64,000 nt of DNA from Chiridota heheva (Eukaryota; Echinodermata; Holothuroidea; Apodida; Chiridotidae). Below are positions 1 to 10,736 of this stretch, piece by piece. How positions within the stretch are numbered: position 1 is the stretch's first letter; every line of letters begins with the position of its first letter. The stretch covers positions 2,395,001-2,459,000 of the forward strand of contig JAIGNY010004072.1 in assembly GCA_020152595.1 (NCBI GenBank). Reading direction: 5' to 3'. Position numbers and translations under genes: made by a program. The notes under the pieces are model-generated. The model was not told where the DNA came from and searched no databases. It saw only the letters and a list, made by a program, of their open reading frames with translations.

Positions 1-1075
1 TTTCATCAAAATATGATAATAAATGCGCTTTGACTTTTATGATCCATCCATGCATGTAGCCTATTCAAAAATATGGTCATGTTTTCAGCTTTCGGCAGGT
101 TTTGAAAACTGTTTAACAGAGTACAAGTGTAAGTTCCTCATGGAGGCTTCAAGGTTTATCATAACCAATCAAACATTCACACTGCAGATGTTCTTTTGAA
201 AATTATTGCACTTTATATTTTCAAACCGTCCTTCACATCAATATTATTATTATTATTATTAATTTCAAGTGATAGCAAAAAATACCTTGAACTGATAGTG
301 TACGTGCATGTTAGAATACTCAATTCTGAGAGTTTATAGAGGTTGGAAAGGGAATCCTAAATTTCAATAAAAGCTTTCTTCTGCTAAAGCTTGATTGAAG
401 ATATGGTGCAAGTCAATATATGCCTCACTAGTATACTCAAATGTTAATTAAATCAAATCATACGTACACTATGCACAATTGTAATAATAAATAATATCCA
501 AAGGGGCAGTTGCTACACTTTCATCAGTTGAAATAAGCAACCTCTGGCCTCTGCACCAGCATTCACACTAGGATTTCAAATTTGGGGGGGATTTCGAAAA
601 AAGGGAGGGAACTCAAAATGCTAAAATCTTCCAACATAAAAAGATTTCTTTGACGTCATAACTTATTGATAAGCAATATCTTCACTCTAATGTTTCTTGC
701 CCAAATCTGAAAAGTAACCATCATGGGTAAAAACATGTATAAAGTTAATACATGTATCATGCAAAAGAAAAAGAAAAGTTAAATAAATATGTAAAACTAA
801 AGTACTGCTTATGTGTCTTTCTATTGTAGATCGTTAAGAATAAATTTACATTTTAAAAATAACACCAATCTGGAAAGAAAAACTCCAAATAACAAGGCAT
901 TCCTCCCTCATTGCCTTCCCTTAGTTGTCTTTTTATTGTTCATCAGTTAAAAAAAAGCTTGAAACTGACAAGAGTAGTAAAGTTTAACTTTGCTGCTGTA
1001 CATTGTGTTATAAGTCACATCAATCCCATCATCATTATATGCTATCCACCACATGCACTACACACTATACCATCT
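1..1075. other. Non-coding stretch with an (ATT)n microsatellite
   Basis: No coding signal was seen on either strand. It contains a short (ATT)n tract at about 243-262 and otherwise AT-rich unique-looking DNA. By position it is probably intron of the minus-strand ETV-like gene whose identified exons start at 32 kb. Short open frames here have no splice context or recognisable protein pattern. Confidence 0.6.
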
Positions 1076-1460
1076 AGATATCTAGCAGACGACATGATCG
1101 CGTTACTATATTACGGTATGTATTTTATCACATTCATCGCATATTTCGTAACACCAACGACAGCATGATCATTGGACACTTGGAGTGAGAGGCATGTACA
1201 GGGTCTGTTTTTGTGTTCTTTTTGCCCACTGACAACAATTTTTTAATTTCTTTTTACAACATTTTAGCACGTTTTATAATTAATTTTTATGCCTTAACGG
1301 TCATGGCCTAAGTGGTACAACTGTGTTGTACAGCTGTGTTGTATGAAGTAGTTGCGTGAAAAACATCGTAGTGTATTTAGTTTTGGGGCATTCAGTTTTC
1401 TTTGCGGGAATTTCCCCCCTTACAATTCTTTTTGAGGGGATTTGAATATATTTTGCAGGA
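1076..1460. mobile_element. Diverged partial copy of the 7564-8375 hAT-like element
   Basis: Several segments match the interior of the element at 7564-8375 in the same order: a block around TCTAGCAGACGACATGATCG (compare TCTAGCAGACCACATGATCG near 7757), then a block with GAGGCATGTACAGGGTCTG and TTCTTTTTGCC, then a block with GTGTATTTAGTTTTGGGGCA and GGGGATTTGA. No terminal repeats or target duplication are recognisable, so this is an old internal remnant. Boundaries are approximate. Confidence 0.55.
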
Positions 1461-3074
1461 ATACCGCAATCGTGCATCTTGATGTGAACGCTATTTTGCA
1501 CCAGATCTAACAAATTGTTTCCACTGTACATCAGAATCATTTTGAAATTTAATAATTCAAGAACTATTTCTCCTGAAACATGTCACTCAGTACAACTCAA
1601 TGTAAAATGGAAGCATCTGAAATACCATAATGATTTTACTCAAGTTAATCAGCATAACAGAAACAGTGAGCCACCTTTCAGCAAATGAACACAACACTTG
1701 ATAAACCAAGATAATAATTGTTATTGTGAAAGTCTTAAACTTGAAAGTTTTCTTCATAAACAAATTTCAGTCTACAAAGTATTGTGTTCATTTCACTTTC
1801 AGTGTAGAATATTTTGTCATAGATACAACATATTATCAGGAAAATCTGTTCTGTTTATTATGCAAACACAAGTAATGTAAAATGGACTAAGTTCAAAATT
1901 TGTTCAGGCAACAGATTGCTAGGGCATTTGAAATTGTGTCACTGAACAAAAAATAGGAGGAAAATAGGAGGCTACATGGCTCAATCGTAAATGATAAGCA
2001 ATAAATGAGCATCAGAAATAAAACTACAGGAACCAGCAAGCTCAAAATTCTGCAGCTTAGAACTGTTGAATATGAAAAGATGGCGGTGAAGTCTACAAGA
2101 GCACTTGATAATCCTCTTTGTATCATGATTGTCAAACAAATTTTAGAAACAAAATTGCATCTATCTTACTAATACTGTGGGCCTATATAAACAATTTTTA
2201 TAATGAATTTTAAAAAAGTGATTTAATTTAATTAACACCCGTATGCCCTTAGGCAAACATGACTTAAGTTTCTTCCCATTGCTCACTTATCATTTCTTTG
2301 GTTTAACTCCTAATATTCCAATCTTTCAAGTCATATGTTTGGCAAATTTTATCAATTTAGACAGAAAAGCTGTAACCATACTTGAGATCTGCAGTCTCAT
2401 TGAAAAAGGGGAAACAGTTAAACAACAGTAAACCAATCTTAGTCAATATTTTGCTGGGCTTTGCACACTCAGTATTAATTCACCTCACAGGAACCATGTC
2501 CTAGTCAAATATTAATGAAATGAGCAAACAATTATGAGATCTCAGATGCCAATCAATCAGTACGCCGAGAGGCCTGCATTGAGCAGAAATGCAACTTTAT
2601 CTTGCACTCGATCCCTTCTGAACTTGATACAAACCAATCGGAAATAATAAGAGCAATGTCAAATAATCCTGAAATATTTCACAGCCAAGCCTCAACTTAT
2701 TCCATTTCTTTTCTTACATGCAAAATACGTATTACTTGTTTATCTACACTCTCGGACAAAACTGTTGGAACACTTCAGCTTTTTGAGAACTACATATGTT
2801 ATAGTGTTATGTTTGAACAAAATAATTCTGAGAATTGTAACTCCCTCCCCCTTTTCAATGTTAAATTTATTCATTTATCAACATCATTTCCAGGAAAACA
2901 GTAACAACAGCCAACATTGAATGGGGAGGGGAGGACAATCAATATAGTGTGGTAGGGGAGGGGGACACTAGCAGCGTCAATGAAATGATAAGAATGTCCC
3001 TAAAATTCTAAAATATTAATTACAATTGAAAGAGTAGAGATTGAAGAGGCAATAGAAACAAATTCCAGCATTTT
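1461..3074. other. Non-coding stretch, nothing recognised
   Basis: AT-rich DNA with short chance open frames only. A G-rich patch (GGGGAGGGGAGG-like) lies at about 2920-2965. I see no splice-flanked exon, RNA gene or terminal repeat. It is probably intronic. Confidence 0.55.
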
Positions 3075-3815
3075 TGGTTTCTAAATGTGGAATAATTCAC
3101 AATAGAAAAGTAGCTTCATGAAAAACACCACATATTTTCACCAAGTGTTTGAATGAGTTTTGTCCAAGATTGTCTGAGAAAATCCCATAATATTTTTAAA
3201 GACAATTAGTGCTTATTTTGTAGAAAGCAAAATACAGATCGGAAAGTTATCCTTAAAATCTCTCAATTGGCCCATTTCACGTCAAATTGGTCAGCAGCGT
3301 TATTTAAAAACGGACGTGGTAGGGGTTGGGGTGGGGGTGCGGGAATTGGTGTGAAAAATATGACAATGACAGAAAAATTACATCAAGCTACTAAAGTTTT
3401 AAAAGAGGGTTGAAACAACCTACAAAAAAGACAGTACTGATGATTTATAAATGTTCATTCAGTGAGGTAAGTTTGGTGGGGGCCCTGCGCTGCAGTGGGT
3501 TGGGGGCCCTTAAGAGTGAAGCAAGCATTTAGCCTGATCGCAGAACAAGCAGCCGTGTGCGGTGGAGGCCATGGGCCAGTAGAGTTCAGAAAGGGAGGGA
3601 GGGGGGGGGGGGGGTAGCCGGTGGTGGGATTTCTAGCATTTGTGATTTCTACTGTGGAATAATTTACAATAGAAATAAAGTAGGTTCATGAAAAGCATTG
3701 CATTTTATGCCAAAAAACTGCCATTTCCACTTCAACTGTTCAAATTTGTGTCAAATTGGTCAGACAGTGTTAAGAGGGAGGAGGAAGGGGGAAGGGGGTG
3801 ATTGGTAAATACATT
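3075..3815. repeat. Two-copy diverged tandem duplication
   Basis: Two landmarks recur in the same order about 0.5 kb apart. TGTGGAATAATTCACAATAG near 3087 recurs as TGTGGAATAATTTACAATAG near 3652, followed in both by a TTCATGAAAA block. GTCAAATTGGTCAG near 3283 recurs near 3751, followed in both by a G-rich stretch and GGTG(A/T)...ATTGG. The second copy is shorter. A G run of about 14 lies near 3600 between the units. Confidence 0.6.
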
Positions 3816-4151
3816 GAAGTAGGATAGAGGATCATTTTTGTACATTATCTTAATATGAAAGAGCTCCACGGTCTATCCTAAAAGTCAGGGGAAAATGATA
3901 TTGAAGATTCAAACTTTAGAAAAACAACGGTAGACCGTTTCAGCACGCATCTTTTTACTAATATCGGTGTATTACGCAATCGGTAAAAAGGAATTGTATG
4001 ATAATATTGGAAGTTGAGAAAGAAATTAACGAATAAATTGAATAAAAGACTTTACTTGTGTTGATTTGTATAAAGATTTCACATAATTCCAGCTCTACCA
4101 TTCTTCCTCCTATTTTATTTCAAGAATGGATGGCATTTTTTCAATCCCATG

Positions 4152-4237
4152 TAGCAAGCGGTGGGGTAGCACATAATAGTATGGATTTCAAATCATTGAA
4201 ACTGGGTTCGAATCCTGTCGATTACATGAGGGTCGAC
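4152..4237 (+). other. tRNA-like relic (box A / box B)
   Basis: The segment has a good internal promoter B box, GGTTCGAATCC near 4204, preceded about 45 bases upstream by a box A-like GTGGGGTAGCACATAATAG. The anticodon arm and acceptor stem do not pair convincingly. It is more likely a tRNA-derived SINE head or tRNA pseudogene than a working tRNA. Confidence 0.3.
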
Positions 4238-4289
4238 ACTCCCTTTTCTTTCCTCGATTTTTATTTATTGAGCAGCTTTTATACATATG

Positions 4290-5850
4290 CTTAGATTATT
4301 TGAGAAGCGGATGTGGATGACAACGATGTCTTCCCTGCAGTTGCGACTGTGCAGAAGGGTGTTGGTCCCGACTTTGGGTGTAATGGTGTGGAATCTGTTA
4401 CTGGTTTCTTGATTCAGGAGTTTTGCCAGCTTTTATTGATGTAGTAAAAGATGGAGAGACGGAGAGTGAAAAAAAAAGGTGATGTTTGAACAGAGCTTTG
4501 CGGAAGAGCCTTCCCGTGTGGAGCCATTAGTAAAGAGTAAGGAGTAGTCATGGAAATGTCTACTGAGTTGGCAGTATTTGGAGTGGAAGAAAGCTAGGTT
4601 GTGAAGAGCTTTCGTGAAGGAAGAAAGACCACGGTATACCTGGGGAGGGGGGGGGAGAGGGAGGTGGTGAATAGTCCAGTTGGGTGTAGGTGGGATGGTG
4701 TATCTGGCTATCGAGAAAATGTTGGTGTTAGCTTTGGAGAAGTGGGAGTGCATCTGAATCCCAAAAGGTGGGGGGATGTGTTTGTTGAGATTAAAGAGGT
4801 TGGTAAAGGAGGAAGAAACGGATGGAATGGAAGCAAGGCTTATGTGGATCGGTGAGGATGCAGAGAGCAAAGGAGAGGCTGGCCTTCGTGCATCAGAGGA
4901 CGAAGGGGAGTTCATTGGCCTCGACGTGGAGACTGGTGATAGGGGAGGTGTGAGTGGTGCCAAGGCAAAGCCTCAAGGCAGTGTTCTCAGTGACCTCCAG
5001 GTGTTTCAAGTAAAATTTACGGGCATAGGCGAAGATAAAATTGCCAAAATCCAGCCTGGATCTGAGGAGGGAGCAGTATAAGGTGAGCAGAGTGAGCTGG
5101 TTTGCTCGCCAGTCAGTGCTTGAGAGGACCCTGAGGAAATTGAATTTTTTGGCTTTTTTGTGGCATTTTGTTTTAAGGGTGTTGGTGTGGGGGAGATAAA
5201 AGAGTTTTGAGTCGAGGATGATTCCGAGGAAGCAAGAGCTGTCTTTACTGGGGATTATGAAATCTTTGAGACGGAGATTGGAGGGGAGGAAGAAGGAGTT
5301 GCTGTTGTTAAAATGGATGAGAACAGTTTTGTCTTTTGAGAAGTTGAAACCGTTTGAGTCACTCCAGTGAGCCAGACTATCCAGACAAGGTTGTAGGTTA
5401 TCTTGGAGAGTATGGATGCATGGAGATGAGTAGATAGTGAAATCGCCGGCATAGAGAGAGCTTTTGATGTTGGGGGTGAGAGTTTTGTTGATGCTGTTAA
5501 TTTTGAGGATAAAGAGAGTGGGGGAGAGGATGCTGCCTTGGGGGACACCCAGGTGTTGGGTGTACCTTTGGCAGTAGGTCTTACCGATGCATACTCAGAA
5601 GTGGTGGGAGTGGAGGAAGCTTGGATGAAGGTGGGGAGGGAGCCTCTGAGGCCAGAGGAGTGAAGGTCTTTGAGGACACCATACCGCCACGTGGTGTCGA
5701 AGGCCTTTTCAAGGTCGAAGAAGATAGAGATGGCGTGATGATTTCTGATAAAGGTTTCACGGATGAAGGTGTCGAGTTTGAGGACGTGGTCCAAGCATTT
5801 TCGGTTTTTTTCTGAAGCCATTTTGAGTGGGGGAGAGGATTAAGCATAAT
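4290..5850 (-). pseudogene. Decayed non-LTR (Jockey/I-like) retrotransposon ORF2, reverse transcriptase region
   Basis: Read on the minus strand from about 5850, this gives reverse transcriptase motifs in order. FFDLEKAFDTTW lies near 5720-5760. GVPQGSILSP lies near 5520-5550 in a different frame. The catalytic box reads YAGD at 5442-5453 where Y(A/V)DD is expected, so one catalytic aspartate is replaced by glycine. Thumb-type motifs follow, including LGIILDSKL and TDWRANQLTLLTLYCSLLRS. A TGA interrupts the frame at 4893-4895. Near 4519-4540 the sequence FTNGS resembles the opening of an RNase H domain (usually TDGS), after which coding resemblance fades. The frame changes, stop and mutated catalytic box show it is dead. 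The arrangement of RT followed by possible RNase H is known from Jockey and I group LINEs; exact clade is not settled. It sits inside the inferred intron of the ETV-like gene. Confidence 0.85.
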
Positions 5851-6998
5851 AAATGTACATCATCTTAGGTCTCAAATGGCACAATTTTAGATTTGTAATT
5901 ACTATGTTTGGCTAATCGATGGTCTGGAATACATTTGAGACCAGACTCACCTGTAAAGCAGTGCATGCATATGCCCCTTGGAAAAATATTGGCCTACATT
6001 GGCAAAATAATGAAAAGTATATCCAAGGATATGTGAAGAAATATAAGAAAATGTATGAGAAAAATAAACCAACCACAAAATTCTAGCCACAACAATCACG
6101 ACTCTCAATCAACAGCTCTGGCTTTGATTCGAGAACAATCTTGCATAGCAACTGTTCTTAATTAATTTACAAAAATTTAAAACCCGTTCTTAATTAATTT
6201 ATAAAAATTTAAATGAGGATTATTAAATTATATGCCACCCTTCCTCTACTGACAAGAACAGAAATTTGAAAGCCTTGCAAAGTCAATATTTGGCCCCAAG
6301 TGTAAAATGCCACAAAATTTACTGACTGTTATCAAAATACCTCAAATTGTAGATATGTAACTAACAGTACACTATGCATTGTCCGTCAATAGAGTATGAG
6401 TCCGCCGTATGTCTGTATACGTGTAAACGTAACAGAATATTAGCCTTAGCCTAGCCTATTTAGGTCACAAAACAAATGAGCAGCCAACTAACGTTCACCC
6501 AATTAAACGTAAATTACATTCGCAAACTTTCTCAATTTCTTTAAAAGAGGCCTAAAAATAAACCTAGGTTCATCATTCGAGTCTTACCTTGATACCTAAT
6601 TCACCTGTGGCTGTTTATACTTTGCCAAGACCTTGTTTTTCAACTTTGTTCTAAATGTTTAGTGTTAGCGGGTTTCGCGATACAGTTTTAACTGTCTGTC
6701 AAAACTTGATAACCTATGACCTGCCCATTTTCATGTATTTCTTTAGTATTGTTCCAAAATAATGAACAGCTTCTTGCGGTCATACGAAAGTAATATGAAA
6801 AAGATGTTTGAGAACAAAGATGTGTTTTGTTTCATTAAGTTTGGCAAGTAACTTTAATCTGTACCATCAGATCTTCGACTGGTCAGTTGGTCGTCGCAAC
6901 AAAAAATGAAGAAATGTTGAACTAAATGACATCACAATGACTGTTAGAAGAATACGAAATGTGATCAAACTAAAATGCCTTTTTTTCTATTTATCAAT
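5851..6998. other. Non-coding stretch with a weak exon-like site
   Basis: Mostly AT-rich DNA. On the minus strand a strong donor, CAAG followed by GTAAGA, lies at 6588-6589. A 23-base microexon ending there could be framed by an AG at about 6613, in a phase that would accept the ETV-like exon at 32117. The pyrimidine tract is poor and the encoded residues show no family resemblance, so I do not call it. Words GGTCTCAAAT (5867) and ATTTGAGACC (5933) form a small dyad related to the hairpin at 6999. Confidence 0.4.
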
Positions 6999-7064
6999 GG
7001 GGATAAAAGCGAGGGTGGCTGTCTCAAATGGTATTTGAGACCGGCCACCCTCGCATTTATCCCC
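6999..7064. repeat. 66-bp near-perfect hairpin
   Basis: GGGGATAAAAGCGAGGGTGG at the left end is matched by its reverse complement at the right end, with a centre of TCAAATGGTATTTGA. The two roughly 30-base arms have only a few mismatches and almost no loop. It is probably a snap-back MITE or the joined ends of a deleted palindromic element. No target duplication was evident. Confidence 0.7.
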
Positions 7065-7563
7065 TAAATGTTGATGACCATAACTCTCTTCAAGACATTG
7101 GACATAGCCTTCCTGAAAATTGAATTCATATATCAAATTCAGAGCAGCTTAGCAAAGTGTTAGATTGATCATATCATTTGAATCGTCAGATCTTTGTTTT
7201 TCTTTCCCCATCAGCTTGAAGCTCTGTGCAAATTTACTCTTGCATTGTCTACATCAGAGCATTTTCTTGCCTTAGAGAGAGAGCTTTACAGCTTAATAAG
7301 TATTCTGATGGACATAATGAGTTTAAATCAAGATCTAAATTGGACGTGGGCCTCAACAGGTATCACAAATGCAATTCTTCCTTGGTGTGGTGATCAATCA
7401 TGCAAGAGGTACTCTCTAAAGGTGTTCTTTAGATATCACTTGCTGTAATATCTACCAATCTATACCTAATATTTTAATTTGAATCATAGAAGACCTGGTT
7501 GCTAGGTGGAAAGACAGGCTTCAACAGCAATTTGATCAAGAAGTTACAAGCCCAAGACAAAAT
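7065..7563. other. Non-coding stretch, nothing recognised
   Basis: AT-rich DNA between the hairpin and the first intact hAT-like element. An open frame at 7194-7448 (plus) has no start context, splice flanks or recognisable family. Confidence 0.5.
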
Positions 7564-8375
7564 CAGTGCTGTCATGATATCGCTGTATTATGTATTGATT
7601 TATCGTGGAGAAAAATTTCACGATATATTGGTATATCGTAATATTTTTCAAAAAAACTGACTCACGACACAAATTGTTAATATCAGTACTTCTTTTATGT
7701 ATACATGAATGATGAACACAAGAAAAAAAATCATTCATGTAAAAATTATTTTTATCTAGCAGACCACATGATCGCGTGACTATTACGTTTTAGATTTAAT
7801 AATATATCACACGTTTTGTAATTCAGCCAACGTGACCAAGAATCATCGAAGTGATAGGCATGTTCTGTGCCAATTTTTCGTTCTTTTTGCCAACTTACAT
7901 CGGAGCGTGCCAGTGTGGGGTGAAAGAGCATAATTTTCAATTAGATATTTTCTGTTTCACGATATTTTTGCATGATCTTAAAATTGATTCAGAAACAATC
8001 CTGGCCTAAACTTGACTTCTAGATTTACTACCATAACCTTGGTACCGTAATGTACGAAATAGCCTAGTTGTGTAAAAATTTCTTAGTTCTGTATTAGTTT
8101 TTGGTCATTCAATATTTTTCGAAGGAAATACCATCCCCCGTATTATTCAATTGGTGGGGATTTGATATTAAATACGAGAAAGCAACAAACTTATTTCACT
8201 TTCCTGCTCATTCAAATGATAATATTAACCAATTTCTAAAAGAAACCAAATATTTTTAAAACATACGTTGGAAAGAGAACATACTGTATCCCAATATGTG
8301 TTAAGAGGCATATTTCATGTCGTGGGAAAAGAGATATCGCCATATCGCGATAATCGACATATCATGACAGCACTA
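7564..8375. mobile_element. Non-autonomous hAT-like element, 812 bp, with 8-bp target duplication
   Basis: The left end CAGTGCTGTCATGATAT matches the reverse complement of the right end (TAGTGCTGTCATGATAT). The element is flanked on both sides by the exact 8-bp repeat GACAAAAT (7556-7563 and 8376-8383). An 8-bp duplication and a YAGTGCTG-type terminus are characteristic of the hAT superfamily. There is no transposase frame, so it would depend on enzyme made elsewhere. A diverged partial copy is at 1076-1460. Confidence 0.9.
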
Positions 8376-9873
8376 GACAAAATAGCACTAAATTAGTGAG
8401 AGAACACTGAGCTGAGATCTTTGACAATCTTGTAAATGAGAAATTGCTGTAATGTTTATGCTTGGCTCGAAGTGTGGCTCACTGAAACAATCATTGTATT
8501 AACTTCAATGTGATTTAAATTCACCATGATTTTGAAATCAACATTTCCAAAAATAAGCACTGAATTGTGCAGAACAATACTAAAAGCTTCACATGTGCTA
8601 GATGAAAGAAGTATTATCAAAATAGAAGAGCATCACTGCACTATTAATGCTTTAAAATATTTCTTGGAACTGCAAGTATGACATCACACTCTACACTGCA
8701 AGGTCACTTTGTGATATCTTTGAAATGTAATGACTCCTTAAACATAATAAGATATCAAAATTTGTTTATTTCTGCTATCACATAAAGGAGAATAAAAGTA
8801 CTGGGAATACTCCTTCAATGTGCAGGAAATACAGCATCAGCGCTGAGCTTATAATGTTATATTTTTAGATTGATTGCCTTCAATTCAGAGAGAACAGTCT
8901 ATCAAATTGTACAAATCTTCAATTTCTATTAATTGTGCTACCAAAGTTTAAAACGCTTTTAACATATACACTTTTCCAAAAGTGCCCCTTTTGAAAATGA
9001 TATATGCAAAAGAACTGAGCCTGGGCAATGCTACAATCTGAACTCCTCCTGTTTTTTGTTAACAATTAAGTAAATGACAAGATTGTCATGACTTGACCAG
9101 AAATGGAAAGATGGAGTCAAAAGTCATCTTCAAGAACAGGGATCTACAGCAGGATGTTTCCAATACTCTACCTGAAATTGAAGGCACTTTGAATATCAAA
9201 TCTAGAAAGTATTTATGGCAAAATTATGCAACATCTTGTATGATCTACTGTACCTGCAGCAACATCATATTGTATGCATGCATGATCTTAACAGTTACTG
9301 TAAATTTAGCTACTGTTAATACCTTTTCGTAGGAAATTCAACTAAATAAGTTCTTAAGATTAGTTTCATGCTCAGAATTTGACAGTCTTTCTTAAAGATA
9401 ATTACTTGTACCAAGTACAGTACATCATCTCTAAACCATTATATCCTATGACAGCATTCTAAAATTAAACATTCTGCAATCTACCAACACATTTGTAATA
9501 TTCAGTAGTCAGGAATAACAACATCTTCAAATTACTGCATTATGCGTCTGCAATGAGTTTAACTACTCAGAACTGAATTAAGATATGATATACAGACATA
9601 GTTACACACAGGGTTTGCATTAGCAGAGCACAATCAGTTCTCACAATCCCGCACAAAATTAGAGGCAATGCAGGATGGTCGCGCACAGCTACCGGGAGCT
9701 GCTGGCTAAGACAAGTATTCAAATCCGCACTAAGCATTCATTAATAACATTAGGCCTTGAGTTAAAGATATTAATTTTAGCCATAAGACATGAAATATTT
9801 ATGCAATTTATGGAAATAAATATAATTTAAAAAGAGTTTTGCCTCCTAAGAAAAAAAAGTAAAAGCTTATTTT
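8376..9873. other. Non-coding stretch, nothing recognised
   Basis: AT-rich, probably intronic. The small open frame at 9093-9332 has no splice or homology support. Confidence 0.5.
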
Positions 9874-10736
9874 TAGTGTTTACACGGGTACCCAAAATAT
9901 CCGGGTACCCGACCGATTGAGTTGCTACCCGGTTCCGAAAATACACCCCGGGTATAGATTTTCGTAATATTACCAATTGCAAACTGTTTCTGTTTCAGAA
10001 TTGTATGTTAATAGAATAAATCTTAACTTACAAGAATGATAAAAGTGTTTGTTTTCTTTCTATTCCAATGCAATGCAATAAAACAATCTTAAAAAATTGT
10101 CACAGATCACAGAAATGATGTTGAACGAGCCATGTGGCTAGTAATGTAGGTGCGCTAGTAGTACTACATGTACTAGTAGTACAAAACCCAAACTCTCTAA
10201 ACTTCGCTGTAAAAAAATATATACAAACCAGCACCCAAGAAGCAGTGTGTGTAGAATGCTGCAGAAAAAGAATATTGCGGTTGTACATTACCAAACTATT
10301 TTAAAAGCGGGTCTGCTATTTGCTGAAAAAAAAATTAAAACCTTTTATGAACCAATCACAGGTTGTGTTCAAATCAAATTGTTACGTGCTACTGAGCGTG
10401 CTCATAACAGAACCATGCAATCGCGTATCATTCAAGAAAACATCTGTTCTGTGAAATTTTGAGGAATTGAGTATATTATTATTGTACGGTATTTTATGAA
10501 GACAGGTCAATAAAAGAGACTAGAAACATTTGTATTTTATTTCTTTATTCACAAAAACATACAAAAAAAAATTGAAAAAAGAAGAAATGTCACAAGATTT
10601 TACAAGGTACATTGTTAGATTTTAACACATGGTACTTTCGCGAATTTTTTTGAAAACGCCTTGCTGGCAGAACGGATACCGGACCGATAATGCAGGTCGG
10701 GTACCTGGTCTGATTTTGGACCCTGTGCAAACACTA
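9874..10736. mobile_element. Non-autonomous hAT-like element, 863 bp
   Basis: The left end TAGTGTTTACACGGGTACCC pairs with the right end, whose reverse complement starts TAGTGTTTGCACAGGGTCC. Both ends carry a further GGTACCCGACC block (near 9904 and 10695). Flanking octamers CTTATTTT (9866-9873) and GTTAATTT (10737-10744) agree at six of eight positions, an imperfect target duplication. No transposase is encoded. Terminal bases and duplication length fit hAT; the decayed duplication makes this less certain than the copy at 7564. Confidence 0.7.

Noticed and set aside
6589..6612. 23-base microexon in phase with the fourth ETV-like exon
   Set aside because: Good donor but poor pyrimidine tract and the encoded residues do not resemble the family.
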